A DNA stretch of 33,376 nt from the NCBI RefSeq assembly GCF_011603975.1, contig NZ_JAANNB010000018.1, positions 1 to 33,376 of the forward strand, in the 5' to 3' direction. The stretch comes from Cellulomonas sp. IC4_254 (lineage in GTDB: Bacteria > Actinomycetota > Actinomycetes > Actinomycetales > Cellulomonadaceae). Shown in pieces: positions 1-7,235 of the stretch; position 1 is the first letter of the stretch; each line of letters begins with the position of its first letter. Under the pieces are notes generated by a model. The model searched no databases, had not been told where the DNA came from, and saw only the letters and a list, made by a program, of their open reading frames with translations. A program made the position numbers and the translations under genes.

Positions 1-127
1 CGCGAGCGTGGCGCGCAGGAGGACCGCGTCGACGAGCGCCACGCGCCGGCCGGCGCGGACGATGGTCGTGGGCACACCGGCATCAGCGGCGTCGAGCACC
101 GACTTCAGCTGCTCTCGCGCGCGGGCG
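1..127. repeat. 127-base exact direct repeat of antitoxin gene segment (copy A)
   Basis: Bases 1-127 are identical to 1134-1260, inside the antitoxin gene at 870-1283. Identity stops at base 128 (c here, a at 1261). The left limit cannot be seen because the window begins here. On the minus strand the copy corresponds to antitoxin residues from about 8 to about 49, without its start codon or C-terminus. The copy is fused directly to the front of an unrelated lipoprotein gene. It may be a real partial duplication or an assembly-graph overlap. Confidence 0.95.
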
Positions 128-290
128 CCGGGGTCGGCACCGAGGTGGCCGGCGCGCAGGCGGTGAGCCCGGCCAGCAGCGCCGCCCCGACGAGAGCGGC
201 GGCGGTGGTGCGGCGGCGAGCCGGGCGCCGGCTGTCGAGCGGTGCGGCGGTCTCGTCGCCGGGTGCGGTCGCGCGGTCGATGGTGCGCAC
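105..290 (-). pseudogene. lipoprotein gene front, truncated by fusion to antitoxin repeat
   Basis: A minus-strand frame opens at GTG 290 behind a clear GGAGG site at 296-300 with 5-base spacing. It encodes an arginine-rich segment (RRPARRR) and a hydrophobic stretch ending in a lipobox-like LTAC with Cys near residue 45, then a Pro/Thr/Ser linker. This is the plan of an exported lipoprotein. At base 128 the gene runs into the copied antitoxin sequence, out of that gene's frame, and stops at 105 after about 61 codons. The mature domain is therefore missing and no function can be assigned. An upstream in-frame ATG at 428 exists, but the GTG has the better ribosome site. Confidence 0.5.
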
Positions 291-451
291 GGCGGCCTCC
301 TCGCGGCCGGGCGGTGTCCGGGAGTCCCCGGCTGCGGCACCCCTGGCCTGCACGTCCAGCCTCGTGAGCGGGCCGGCGCGGCACATCGGGCGCGAGGCGG
401 TGCCGGGAGGTTGCGCCTTTGGACGCAACGCTGCGTCGGAGGGAGGAACGG

Positions 452-877
452 TCAGCCGGGCGGGCTCGCCCAGTGCTCATCGAGCCGGGCGACAAGGTCG
501 TCTCTCGTCAGCCCGGCCAGATCGGTGTCCGTGAGCCCGAGCTCGCGCCGGGCGAGGAACACGAGCCGCGCCGGCAGCGTCTCCTCCGGCGGGGCCGGCG
601 CGCCCCGACGAGGGACGACACCGTCGCTGACGCACGCCCAGAACTCGACCGTCGTCACCTGCAGCTGATCTCGGAGGATGTGCGACCACAACGACGGCCC
701 GTAGACGGTGGAGTCGACCGGGCGGGAGATCCGGGTCCGCAGGATCCGCCCGTCGGGCAGCGGCAGCTCGTAGGTGGCGTGGTGCCGCACCCGTCCGCCG
801 CGCGCGCCTCGCACCGGGGACCAGCTCTCCGTGGTGCAGAACCGTTCGTGGTCGTCCCGGGTCGCCGGTCTAGTCAT
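452..877 (-). CDS. toxin-like partner of actinobacterial TA pair (cytotoxic translational repressor family)
   Basis: The product is 141 residues. It resembles the actinobacterial family usually annotated as cytotoxic translational repressor of a toxin-antitoxin stability system. The recognisable core is a TYELPLPDGR segment, an ISRPVD segment, a YGPSLWSHILRDQL segment, then EFWACV.DGV.P.RG. The ATG at 877 overlaps the stop of the upstream antitoxin gene (870-872) by eight bases, so the two are translationally coupled in the order antitoxin then toxin. The family name rests on remembered similarity. I see no experimentally defined catalytic motif, and RNase or ribosome activity is not shown by the sequence. 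The ending ARLDEHWASPPG is intact, so the gene looks full length. Confidence 0.7.
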   Translation of the reverse strand: MTRPATRDDHERFCTTESWSPVRGARGGRVRHHATYELPLPDGRILRTRISRPVDSTVYGPSLWSHILRDQLQVTTVEFWACVSDGVVPRRGAPAPPEETLPARLVFLARRELGLTDTDLAGLTRDDLVARLDEHWASPPG

Positions 878-1283
878 GGGCGCCCGTCAGCCAGTCGCGC
901 AGCTCGTCGTCCGTGGAGAGCTCGACGAGCTGCACGAGCGCCCACGAGTCCCGGTGGTTCGGCGCGTGCCGGAGGTGGTCCGTCCAGTCCTCGGCGTACT
1001 CCTGCAGCGCGGCGATCAGGTCGTCGACCGCCTCGTCGGTCGTGCGACCCGTGCCCGAGAGCGAGGTGCCGGGCATGAACGCCGCCCACTCGCCGGCCTC
1101 GTGGGCCAGCTGGACGTCGGGTCGGAGCGTGTGCGCGAGCGTGGCGCGCAGGAGGACCGCGTCGACGAGCGCCACGCGCCGGCCGGCGCGGACGATGGTC
1201 GTGGGCACACCGGCATCAGCGGCGTCGAGCACCGACTTCAGCTGCTCTCGCGCGCGGGCGACGGGGAGGTCGACGACGGACAT
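870..1283 (-). CDS. antitoxin, Phd/YefM-like
   Basis: The product is 137 residues. The N-terminus (MSVVDLPVARAREQLKSVLD, then IVRAGRRVALVDAV) has the layout of Phd/YefM antitoxins: a short strand, a helix, then a strand naming the protected residue stretch. The C-terminal half (TTDEAVDDLIAALQEYAEDW) resembles HicB-like antitoxin tails and probably binds the partner. The start is the ATG at 1281-1283, close downstream of a TGTACA palindrome that suits autoregulation by a YefM-type DNA-binding antitoxin. The toxin-like gene follows with an eight-base overlap. Bases 1134-1260 of this gene recur exactly at 1-127. Confidence 0.75.
   Translation of the reverse strand: MSVVDLPVARAREQLKSVLDAADAGVPTTIVRAGRRVALVDAVLLRATLAHTLRPDVQLAHEAGEWAAFMPGTSLSGTGRTTDEAVDDLIAALQEYAEDWTDHLRHAPNHRDSWALVQLVELSTDDELRDWLTGAHD
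1134..1260. repeat. 127-base exact direct repeat (copy B, within antitoxin gene)
   Basis: This is the partner of the repeat at 1-127. It lies wholly within the intact antitoxin gene, so this copy is the likely original. The two copies are 1,133 bases apart start to start and in the same orientation. Confidence 0.95.
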
Positions 1284-1312
1284 GGGGCACCTCGGCGGAT
1301 CTCGGCGGCTGC

Positions 1313-1330
1313 ATGTACGCGATGTACATC
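1313..1330. promoter_or_regulatory. probable antitoxin operator (TGTACA palindrome)
   Basis: GATGTACATC at 1321-1330 is a perfect 10-base palindrome. A second, weaker TGTACG copy lies at 1314-1319, with centres nine bases apart. The pair is 30-47 bases upstream of the antitoxin start at 1283. YefM antitoxins are known to bind palindromes with a TGTACA core in their own promoters, often as a strong and a weak site. Position and core support autoregulation; binding itself is inferred. Confidence 0.55.
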
Positions 1331-1473
1331 GTGTCCTCAGCGTAACGGCGGCGGCGTGCCTCCGGCAGTCCGTCGACGTCGACGACCGGGCTCCGGGATC
1401 CGTCGCTCCGGCGGGCGCTCCCGCGTCGCTCGGGTTACGGTCGCCGCTCCCTCGAACTGATCGGAGGCACGAC

Positions 1474-1626
1474 ATGGGGTATGCCAGCAAGCTGCTGAAG
1501 AGCGCGGTCGTGGCGAAGGTGGCCCAGGTCGCCATGCGCGAGATGTCGAAGCCGGAGAACCAGCGCAAGGCCAAGGAGCTGCTGGGCCGGGTCACGAAGC
1601 GGGGCGGCGCGGCCGGGCGGGCCTGA
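1474..1626 (+). CDS. 50-residue basic helical protein of unknown function
   Basis: This short gene is transcribed away from the toxin-antitoxin operon. It starts at ATG 1474 with a good GGAGG site at 1463-1467. The product begins MGYASKLLKSAVVAKVAQVAMREM and is rich in Lys, Arg, Ala and Val, with a pattern suggesting one or two amphipathic helices and no signal peptide. It ends in a basic, glycine-rich tail (TKRGGAAGRA). I do not recognise a family beyond small conserved actinobacterial proteins. The clean start and the palindromic element about 28 bases after the stop support a real, separately transcribed gene. Confidence 0.6.
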   Translation: MGYASKLLKSAVVAKVAQVAMREMSKPENQRKAKELLGRVTKRGGAAGRA

Positions 1627-1654
1627 CCGGCGTACGGCGCCCGGTGGCTCACGC

Positions 1655-1730
1655 CGCCGACTGCACATGAGACGGGTCGAGTGCCTATCCGCCGGGTAGG
1701 CGCTCGACCCGTTCGCTGTTCACTCGGCGC
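1655..1730. repeat. 76-base palindromic element, copy 1
   Basis: Nearly identical to 2319-2394. It has outer arms CGCCGA and TCGGCG and a central hairpin with arms starting ACGGGTCGAGTGCC. In this copy two stem positions pair as T opposite G, so the fold stays intact as RNA from the plus strand (G-U pairs) but would have A-C mismatches on the minus strand. It lies just after the 50-residue gene and could end its transcription. Confidence 0.85.
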
Positions 1731-1794
1731 AGGGCCGAGCGCCCGGCCGGGCGTAGCGGCGTCCGCGCGCCCGCGGCCGTCGCACTCGCGCCGC

Positions 1795-1800
1795 TAGAGT
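1795..1800 (+). promoter_or_regulatory. -10 element for a leaderless transcript
   Basis: TAGAGT ends seven bases before the ATG at 1808, and no ribosome binding site lies between. This is the usual spacing of leaderless actinobacterial genes. Confidence 0.4.
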
Positions 1801-1807
1801 CGCCCGG

Positions 1808-2317
1808 ATGGACCGCCGCGATGCGACCCGACCCCCGGTGGCGGGCGACCCTGACGACCCCGGCGGCCCCGCGGGCATCCCGGCGGACGAGGCCGGTCGC
1901 CGTGCCGGCCTCGCGGCGATCCGGGACTCGGCGCTGGACCTCGGGTTCGGCGAGGGCGACGTATTCGCCGTCGAGGGGTACCCGACGTCCCTGAGCAGCG
2001 AGCACGTCGATCTCCGCCTGCGCGGGCCGCTGTTCGAGATCCGCTACTCCGACCTGGGCCGGGAGACCGTGCTCGCTCGGCTGGCGCGGGTCGAGGACGC
2101 CCGCCGGGCGTTCCTGGAGGCCGTCGGCCGTGAGGCGCAGTACCGCGGGTACGACGTCCCACCAGGACTGCTGCCGGCCCGGCGCCCGCGCGCGGACTCC
2201 GGGTCGGCCGCCGTCGCCGACGAGCGAGCACGGCTCGACGCGTTCACGAGCGCCCGCCGGGAACGCCGGCGTGCCGTGGCGGACCCGAGGTCCGAGGTCT
2301 ACCCGGACGACTGGTGA
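1808..2317 (+). CDS. hypothetical protein, 169 residues
   Basis: I do not recognise this protein. It has a proline- and aspartate-rich disordered start (about residues 1-28). A compact middle (about 30-110) follows, with LAAIRDSALDLG, a strand-rich FAVEGYPTSL and VDLRLRGPLFEIRYSDLGRE, and then a helical LARLARVEDARRAFLEAVG. The tail is basic and disordered. There is no signal peptide or membrane segment. The frame has strong third-position G+C bias and sits right after a plausible -10 box, which supports coding. It is flanked on both sides by copies of the 76-base palindromic element, the second starting two bases after its stop. Confidence 0.6.
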   Translation: MDRRDATRPPVAGDPDDPGGPAGIPADEAGRRAGLAAIRDSALDLGFGEGDVFAVEGYPTSLSSEHVDLRLRGPLFEIRYSDLGRETVLARLARVEDARRAFLEAVGREAQYRGYDVPPGLLPARRPRADSGSAAVADERARLDAFTSARRERRRAVADPRSEVYPDDW

Positions 2318-2318
2318 T

Positions 2319-2394
2319 CGCCGACTGCACATGAAACGGGTCGAGTGCCTATCCGCTGGATAGGCACTCGACCCGTTCGCTGTTCACTCGGCGC
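2319..2394. terminator. 76-base palindromic element, copy 2; probable bidirectional terminator
   Basis: This copy has a perfect 19-base stem with a three-base loop (gct), inside outer arms CGCCGA and TCGGCG. It fills the space between two converging genes, ending at 2317 on the plus strand and 2416 on the minus strand, so it is well placed to terminate both. It is a second copy of the element at 1655-1730. Confidence 0.7.
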
Positions 2395-2415
2395 GCGCGC
2401 CCGCACGCGCCCGGG

Positions 2416-3933
2416 TCAGGCCCCCGCGCCCCGTAGGCGCAGCACCGACCACGACACCGCCGGCAGCTCGACCGTCAGCACGCCGTCCGAGCCGAGCGTC
2501 GCGCTCGCGTTCGCGCGCGGCAGCACCGTCTCCGCGTCCTCCTGGGTCGCGCGCCAGTGCACGTCGTCGTGCGCGTAGGTCAGGGCCTCGACGACCTCGA
2601 CCGCCCCGACGCCCCGCAGGTCCACCCGCAGCGTGGTCGGCGCGTCGATCGCCCGGTTCACCGCGAACACCGCCACGTCCCCGGTCTCCGCGTCGTACGT
2701 CGCGACCGCGTCGACCAGCGCCGACTCCCCGAACCGCGCGTTCTCGTACGTCGGCGCGTCCACCGCCACCTGCAGGACCTCGCCCTTGGCGTACTTCGAC
2801 GTCAGCGCGAACGGGTGGAAGGTGGTCTGCCGCCACGCCGGGCCGCCGGGCTCGGTCATGATCGGCGCGAGCGCGTTCACGAGCTGCGCCTGGCTCGCCG
2901 AGTGCACCCGGTCCGAGTTCCGCAGCAGCGAGATGAGCAGGTTCCCCACGACCACCGCGTCGGCGACCGTGTAGACGTCCTCCTCCAGCCGTGGCGCGAC
3001 CGGCCAGTCCTCGCCCTTGGGGAGCGCGTCGTCGTTCTCGTGGTACCAGACGTTCCACTCGTCGAACGAGATGTTGATCCGCTTGGCGGTCTTGCGCGCC
3101 GCGCCGACGGCGTCCGCGGTCGCCGCGACCGTCGCGACGAAGTGGTCCATGTCCTGCGCCGACGCGAGGAACGAGCCGAGGTCGCCGTCCTGCTCGTGGT
3201 AGTAGGCGTGCGCGGAGATCAGGTCGACCTGGTCGTAGCACTCCTCGAGCACCTCGCGCTCCCAGGTGCCGAACGTCGGCATGCCGGAGCCGGACGAGCC
3301 GCACGCGACGAGCGTCAGGTCGGGGAACATCTGCCGCATGCCGCGCCCGGTCTCGGCGGCGAGCCGGCCGTACTCGCGGGCGGTCTTGTGGCCGAGCTGC
3401 CAGGGGCCGTCCATCTCGTTGCCGAGGCACCAGAACGAGATGCCGAACGGCTCGTCGGCGCCGTTGGCGCGGCGCTGCTCGGCGCGGGCGGAGCCGCGAC
3501 GCTGGTTCGCGTACTCCAGCAGCTCCAGCGCCTCCGGCAGCCCGCGGGTGCCGAGGTTGACCGCCATCATCGGCTCGGCGCCGGCGGCCTCAGTCCAGGC
3601 CATGAACTCGTGCAGCCCGAACGCGTTGGTCTCGGTCGAGTGCCACGCGAGGTCGAGCCGCTCGGGGCGGTTCTCGACCGGGCCGACCCCGTCCTCCCAG
3701 TTGTAGCCCGACACGAAGTTGCCGCCGGGGTAGCGGACCGTCGAGATGCCCATCTCGCGGGCGAGCGCGAGCACGTCGCCGCGGAACCCGTTCGCGTCGG
3801 CGGTGGGGTGGCCGGGCTCGAAGATGCCCGTGTAGACGCACCGGCCCAGGTGCTCGACGAACGTGCCGAAGGTGCCGCGGCGGACCGGGGCGACCGTGAA
3901 GGCGGGGTCGATGACGACGGTGGCGGAGTGCAT
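2416..3933 (-). CDS. alpha-N-arabinofuranosidase, GH51
   Basis: This 505-residue enzyme removes terminal alpha-L-arabinofuranose from arabinoxylan or arabinan fragments. It has no signal peptide, so it acts inside the cell on imported oligosaccharides. GH51 hallmarks are visible. The N-terminal barrel opens with GTFGTFVEHLG, followed by VRYPGGNFVSGY. The acid/base Glu is E173 in WCLGNEMDGP and the nucleophile is E292 in FDEWNVWYHE. A beta-sandwich makes up the C-terminus. The length is normal for the family. I chose ATG 3933, behind a GAAGGG ribosome site; an upstream ATG at 3999 falls across the operator region. Two operator-like sites lie just upstream and the LacI-type regulator gene follows in the same orientation further upstream, so repression relieved by a pentose signal is likely. 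Confidence 0.93.
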   Translation of the reverse strand: MHSATVVIDPAFTVAPVRRGTFGTFVEHLGRCVYTGIFEPGHPTADANGFRGDVLALAREMGISTVRYPGGNFVSGYNWEDGVGPVENRPERLDLAWHSTETNAFGLHEFMAWTEAAGAEPMMAVNLGTRGLPEALELLEYANQRRGSARAEQRRANGADEPFGISFWCLGNEMDGPWQLGHKTAREYGRLAAETGRGMRQMFPDLTLVACGSSGSGMPTFGTWEREVLEECYDQVDLISAHAYYHEQDGDLGSFLASAQDMDHFVATVAATADAVGAARKTAKRINISFDEWNVWYHENDDALPKGEDWPVAPRLEEDVYTVADAVVVGNLLISLLRNSDRVHSASQAQLVNALAPIMTEPGGPAWRQTTFHPFALTSKYAKGEVLQVAVDAPTYENARFGESALVDAVATYDAETGDVAVFAVNRAIDAPTTLRVDLRGVGAVEVVEALTYAHDDVHWRATQEDAETVLPRANASATLGSDGVLTVELPAVSWSVLRLRGAGA

Positions 3934-3957
3934 GGGGGAGACCCTTCGTCGAGGTGC

Positions 3958-3971
3958 GTTCAGCGTTGAAC
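3958..3971. promoter_or_regulatory. LacI-type operator site 1 for arabinofuranosidase gene
   Basis: GTTCAGCGTTGAAC is an imperfect palindrome between the probable transcription start and the ATG at 3933. It fits the consensus GTTCRRCGTYGAAC shared with 5141-5154. Confidence 0.55.
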
Positions 3972-3987
3972 TACGGCGGCGCCGCCC

Positions 3988-4007
3988 ACTGTAGTCCATC
4001 GTTGAAC
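3988..4007 (-). promoter_or_regulatory. arabinofuranosidase promoter -10 with overlapping operator site 2
   Basis: On the minus strand TACAGT (3988-3993) resembles a -10 box. Directly upstream of it lies 3994-4007, GTCCATCGTTGAAC, which matches site 1 at 12 of 14 positions. The centres of sites 1 and 2 are 36 bases apart, so a LacI-type dimer pair could cover the promoter and the start of the transcript. Confidence 0.5.
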
Positions 4008-4042
4008 GAGCACGCGCGGCCCGGCGCCGGCGAGGCGAGGGG

Positions 4043-5035
4043 TCAGCGCGCGACGAGGTGGAACGGCGTGCCGATGTGCCCGCCCTCGCCCCGGCGGTCG
4101 CCGACGAGCAGGTCCAGGATCAGCCCGGTGGACGTCGCCAGGCCGGGGTCGATCGTCGTCAGCGGCGGCACCAGGAACCCGCCCTCCTCGATGTTGTCGT
4201 ACCCGACGACCGCGACCCGCTCCGGCACCGGGACGCGGTGCACCCCGAGCGTGTAGAGCGCCCCGAACGCCAGCGAGTCGTTGAAGCAGAACACCCCGTC
4301 GAAAGCGACGCCGTCCGCCAGCAGCTGCTCGACGGCCGCGGACCCCTCGGCCCGGTTGTACGCGTCGACCTCGACCAGCAGCGCCGGGTCCAGCGGGATG
4401 CCCGCGGCGGCGAGCGCGCGCCGGTAGCCCTCGAACCGCACGTGCCCCGTCGAGCCCCCGTCGCCGGGCTGGAACCCGATCGCGGCGATCCGGGTCCGGC
4501 CCTGCTTGATCAGGTGCCGCGTCGCCGTCTCGGCCGCCGCGGCGTTGTCCGGGCCGACGTGCGGGACGGTGTCGGAGGCCAGGCCCTCGCCGTGCTCGCC
4601 GATGAGGACGAGCGGGACGGTGCTCCGCCGCGCCGCCATGTCCTCCCGGGTGAGCCGCAGCGGGCTGAACACCAGGCCGTCGATCGCGGGCAGGTCCTCG
4701 GACTCGAGCATCGACAGCTCGACCTCGCGGGTGCCCTTCGACTGCGTGACCAGCACCGTCGCCCCGCGGGCCTCGGCGGCGGTGACGAACTCGGACGCGA
4801 ACTCGGCGAAGTACGGCTCCCGCAGGCTCGGCACGCACAGGGCGATCAGCCCGCTCCGCCCGCTGCGCAGCTGACGGGCGGCGAGGTTGGGGCGGTAGCC
4901 GAGCTCGGCGATGGCGGCGAGGACGCGCTCGCGCACGGGGGCGCTGACCCAGCCGGTGCCGTTGACGACGTTGGACACGGTCTTCGTGCTGACGCCCACG
5001 CGCTCGGCGACGTCGGCGAGCCGCACTCGAGCCAC
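4043..5035 (-). CDS. LacI-family transcriptional regulator
   Basis: This 330-residue repressor has an N-terminal LacI helix-turn-helix (VRLADVAERVGVSTKTVSNV, hinge ending near LRSGRSG at about residue 60). A periplasmic-binding-protein-like sensor follows, with GYDNIEEG and PPLTTIDP near the end, both typical of the family. The start is GTG 5035 behind GAGAGGA; longer in-frame extensions run into the divergent membrane-protein gene. It lies upstream of the GH51 gene in the same orientation, separated by 109 bases that hold two operator-like sites. A matching perfect palindrome sits at its own promoter. The likely job is to repress arabinofuranosidase and itself in the absence of an arabinose-type inducer. 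The inducer is inferred from context only. Confidence 0.9.
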   Translation of the reverse strand: MARVRLADVAERVGVSTKTVSNVVNGTGWVSAPVRERVLAAIAELGYRPNLAARQLRSGRSGLIALCVPSLREPYFAEFASEFVTAAEARGATVLVTQSKGTREVELSMLESEDLPAIDGLVFSPLRLTREDMAARRSTVPLVLIGEHGEGLASDTVPHVGPDNAAAAETATRHLIKQGRTRIAAIGFQPGDGGSTGHVRFEGYRRALAAAGIPLDPALLVEVDAYNRAEGSAAVEQLLADGVAFDGVFCFNDSLAFGALYTLGVHRVPVPERVAVVGYDNIEEGGFLVPPLTTIDPGLATSTGLILDLLVGDRRGEGGHIGTPFHLVAR

Positions 5036-5115
5036 GGGCCGTCCTCTCGTCGTCGCGCATCCGCCAGGCGACCGGGCGACGGCGTCGGGTCGCCGCGAGC
5101 GGCTTCGTCGCGCCC

Positions 5116-5154
5116 ATGCTACCGGCGGCCCACCCCAGGGGTTCGACGTCGAAC
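5116..5154 (-). promoter_or_regulatory. LacI-gene promoter with autoregulatory operator
   Basis: GTTCGACGTCGAAC at 5141-5154 is a perfect 14-base palindrome matching the arabinofuranosidase operators at 11 of 14 positions. On the minus strand its right half (TCGAAC) serves as a possible -35, 19 bases from TAGCAT (5116-5121) as a -10 upstream of GTG 5035. The site could also influence the divergent gene at 5196. Confidence 0.55.
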
Positions 5155-5195
5155 TCCGTTCTCGGCGGACGGGGCGGCGTGGCACGATCCCTTTC

Positions 5196-6440
5196 GTGAC
5201 GAGGCCCGCCGCACCGATCACGCGCTCCCGCGTCGCCCCGCTGCGCATCCGGATGACCGGCCGTGATCCGCGCGAGGAGCGCCGCGCCGCCACCCCGCTG
5301 GAGCTGCTCTTCGACCTCACGTTCGTCATCGCCTTCGGGCGCACGGCGGAGGAGCTCGCGGTGCTGGTCGCGGACGGCCACGTCGGCCCGGCGATCATCG
5401 GGTTCGCCTTCGCCACGTTCGCGGTGTCCTGGGCGTGGATCAACTTCACCTGGTTCGCCTCGGCCTACGACACCGACGACTGGCTGTTCCGCCTCACCAC
5501 GATGGTGCAGATGGTCGGGGTGCTGATCCTGGCGCTGGGCGTGCCGCCGATGTTCGAGTCGCTGGCGGCGGGGGAGCACCTGGACAACAAGGTGCTGGTG
5601 CTCGGGTTCGTGGTCATGCGGGTGCCGATGGTGCTCCAGTGGAGCCGCGCGGCTCTGGCCGACCCGGAGCGCCGGCCGAGCGTCGCCGTGTTCATCACGA
5701 CCCTGCTCGTGGCTCAGGCCGGGTGGGTGACGATCGCGCTGGTCGACCTGCCGACCGTCACGGCCCTCGCCTGCGTGGTCCCGCTGATGCTGCTCGAGGC
5801 CGTCGGCCCGGTCGTCGCCGAGCGGGTGCACGGCGGCACCCCGTGGCACCCGCACCACATCGCCGAGCGGTACGGGCTGGTCGTCATCATCGCGGTGGGC
5901 GAGGGGCTGACCGGCACGACGTTCGCGCTCGCCGCGATCATCGCGGAGTCCGGCTGGACCGTCGACACCGCGCTGCTCGGGCTGGCGGGGGTGGCGCTGA
6001 CGTTCGGCCTGTGGTGGGCGTACGACGTGATGCCGAGCGGCGAGCTGCTGGCCGCGCGCCGGCGGCGGTCGTTCACATGGGGGTACGGGCACATCGTGCT
6101 GTTCGGGTCGATCATCGCGATCGGCGGCGGGCTGCACGCGGGCGCGTTCTACCTCCAGGGCGAGAGCACGCTGTCCGCCGTGGGGACGGCGCTCACCGTC
6201 GCGGTGCCGGTGGCCGTGTACGTCGGGACGTTCTACGCGCTGTTCGCGGTGCTGAGCCGGGCGCACGACCGGTTCCACCTGGTGCTCGTCGGGGTGTCGG
6301 CGGTGGTCGTGGTGGCGAGCGTGGCGCTCGCGGCGGCGGGGGCGCCGCTGGTGTGGTGCCTGCTCGTGCTGGCGGCGACGCCGTGGGTGACGGTCGTCGG
6401 GCACGCGTGGGCGGGGCGGACGGCGCAGACACGGCCTTGA
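5196..6440 (+). CDS. low-temperature-requirement A (LtrA) family membrane protein
   Basis: A 414-residue polytopic membrane protein. It has the LtrA signature near the N-terminus, a charged run then TPLELLFDLTFVIAFGR, and about ten hydrophobic segments follow. The conserved VVIIAVGEGLTGTTFA in the second half is also typical. The family is named from a Listeria gene needed for cold growth, but its biochemical role is unknown. The start is probably GTG 5196, with no ribosome site, suggesting a leaderless message; ATG 5252 is an alternative that keeps the signature. It is divergent from the LacI-type gene and shares its 160-base upstream region, which carries the operator palindrome. A hairpin at 6530-6546 lies downstream. 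Confidence 0.85.
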   Translation: MTRPAAPITRSRVAPLRIRMTGRDPREERRAATPLELLFDLTFVIAFGRTAEELAVLVADGHVGPAIIGFAFATFAVSWAWINFTWFASAYDTDDWLFRLTTMVQMVGVLILALGVPPMFESLAAGEHLDNKVLVLGFVVMRVPMVLQWSRAALADPERRPSVAVFITTLLVAQAGWVTIALVDLPTVTALACVVPLMLLEAVGPVVAERVHGGTPWHPHHIAERYGLVVIIAVGEGLTGTTFALAAIIAESGWTVDTALLGLAGVALTFGLWWAYDVMPSGELLAARRRRSFTWGYGHIVLFGSIIAIGGGLHAGAFYLQGESTLSAVGTALTVAVPVAVYVGTFYALFAVLSRAHDRFHLVLVGVSAVVVVASVALAAAGAPLVWCLLVLAATPWVTVVGHAWAGRTAQTRP

Positions 6441-6529
6441 TCAGCGGGCCGTGCCTCCCCCGAAGTCTGATCGGAGGACGTGCGCTCGACAGAGGACCCA
6501 CCACCACGTCACGGGGAGAGAGGTCTGGA

Positions 6530-6546
6530 CCGCCCCGAAGGGGCGG
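6530..6546 (+). terminator. GC-rich hairpin after LtrA gene
   Basis: CCGCCCC and GGGGCGG form a perfect seven-base stem with a three-base loop (gaa). It lies about 90 bases after the LtrA stop and before the next gene's start. There is no T-run, as usual in this kind of genome. Confidence 0.4.
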
Positions 6547-6599
6547 CGTTACGGTCGGAGCTCAGCCGCATCCCGATTCGCTCGACGATGGGAGTGGCT

Positions 6600-7235
6600 G
6601 TGTTCAAGCACAAGAGGTCAGTGTCCGGCTGGGCGATCACCGCGCTCGCGACGGCCGGACTCGTGGGAGCAGCGCCGGGCGCGAGTGCGGACGGCGTGGG
6701 TGAAGAACCTGTCGCCGTCGACCTTGCCGAACTGCCTGTGGCGATCGCCAACCCAGACGTCCCCCTCGACGTCATCGCGTCGTTGCCCGAGGTCGTCCAG
6801 CTCTCGGACGTCACGATCGACTCGTCGTACGAGGTCGGCATGCTGATCGTCCATCCCGACGGGACACCCGTGGAGGGGCAGGACCCCGAGGTCATGAGCG
6901 CGGCGCGGAACTCGCGGGCTCTCTGCTCCGGTTCCGCCCTGGCGCCAGGAACCGGGTCGTTCGGTCCGGCGAGCACCTGCGGATCGGTGGTCTTCGGCTC
7001 GCCTGGCTACTACCGGAGCTACGTGTGGAACACCGGCGGCGTCGGGATCAACGCCCCGCGCGCGTGCGGGCAAGGCCGCGGCTTCACGTCGCAGGCGGTT
7101 CCTACGTGGTACTCGGTCGGCTGCGGGACCAACACTGGCGGGAGCGTGCACTGGGGGAACGTGCTCGGCAATCCTGCCTTCCGAGCGCAGAGCCTCAGCG
7201 TGCCGCTGTCGATCTCGGTGAGGTGGTCATCGTAA
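6600..7235 (+). CDS. secreted protein of unknown function with four cysteines
   Basis: The 211-residue product starts at GTG 6600, behind GGGAG (6590-6594) at ideal spacing; an in-frame ATG at 6588 overlaps that site. It has a Sec signal peptide: basic MFKHKR, a hydrophobic ALATAGLVGAA core and a likely cut after ASA at about residue 30. The mature part has an acidic N-terminal half (DLAELPVAIANPDVPLDVIA) and a Gly/Ser/Tyr-rich C-terminal half with four cysteines that could form two disulfides. I do not recognise the family. The C-terminal half looks like a small extracellular beta domain. The next gene overlaps its end by 13 bases, so the two are probably co-expressed. Confidence 0.7.
   Translation: MFKHKRSVSGWAITALATAGLVGAAPGASADGVGEEPVAVDLAELPVAIANPDVPLDVIASLPEVVQLSDVTIDSSYEVGMLIVHPDGTPVEGQDPEVMSAARNSRALCSGSALAPGTGSFGPASTCGSVVFGSPGYYRSYVWNTGGVGINAPRACGQGRGFTSQAVPTWYSVGCGTNTGGSVHWGNVLGNPAFRAQSLSVPLSISVRWSS

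Noticed and set aside
913..1626. 237-residue plus-strand frame ending in the 50-residue protein
   Set aside because: Most of it is the reverse of the antitoxin gene. The ribosome site and ATG at 1474 mark the real start.
3960..6404. Very long minus-strand open frame across the LacI-type and LtrA genes
   Set aside because: It is an Arg/His/Pro-rich shadow of two real genes in other frames and lacks any domain.
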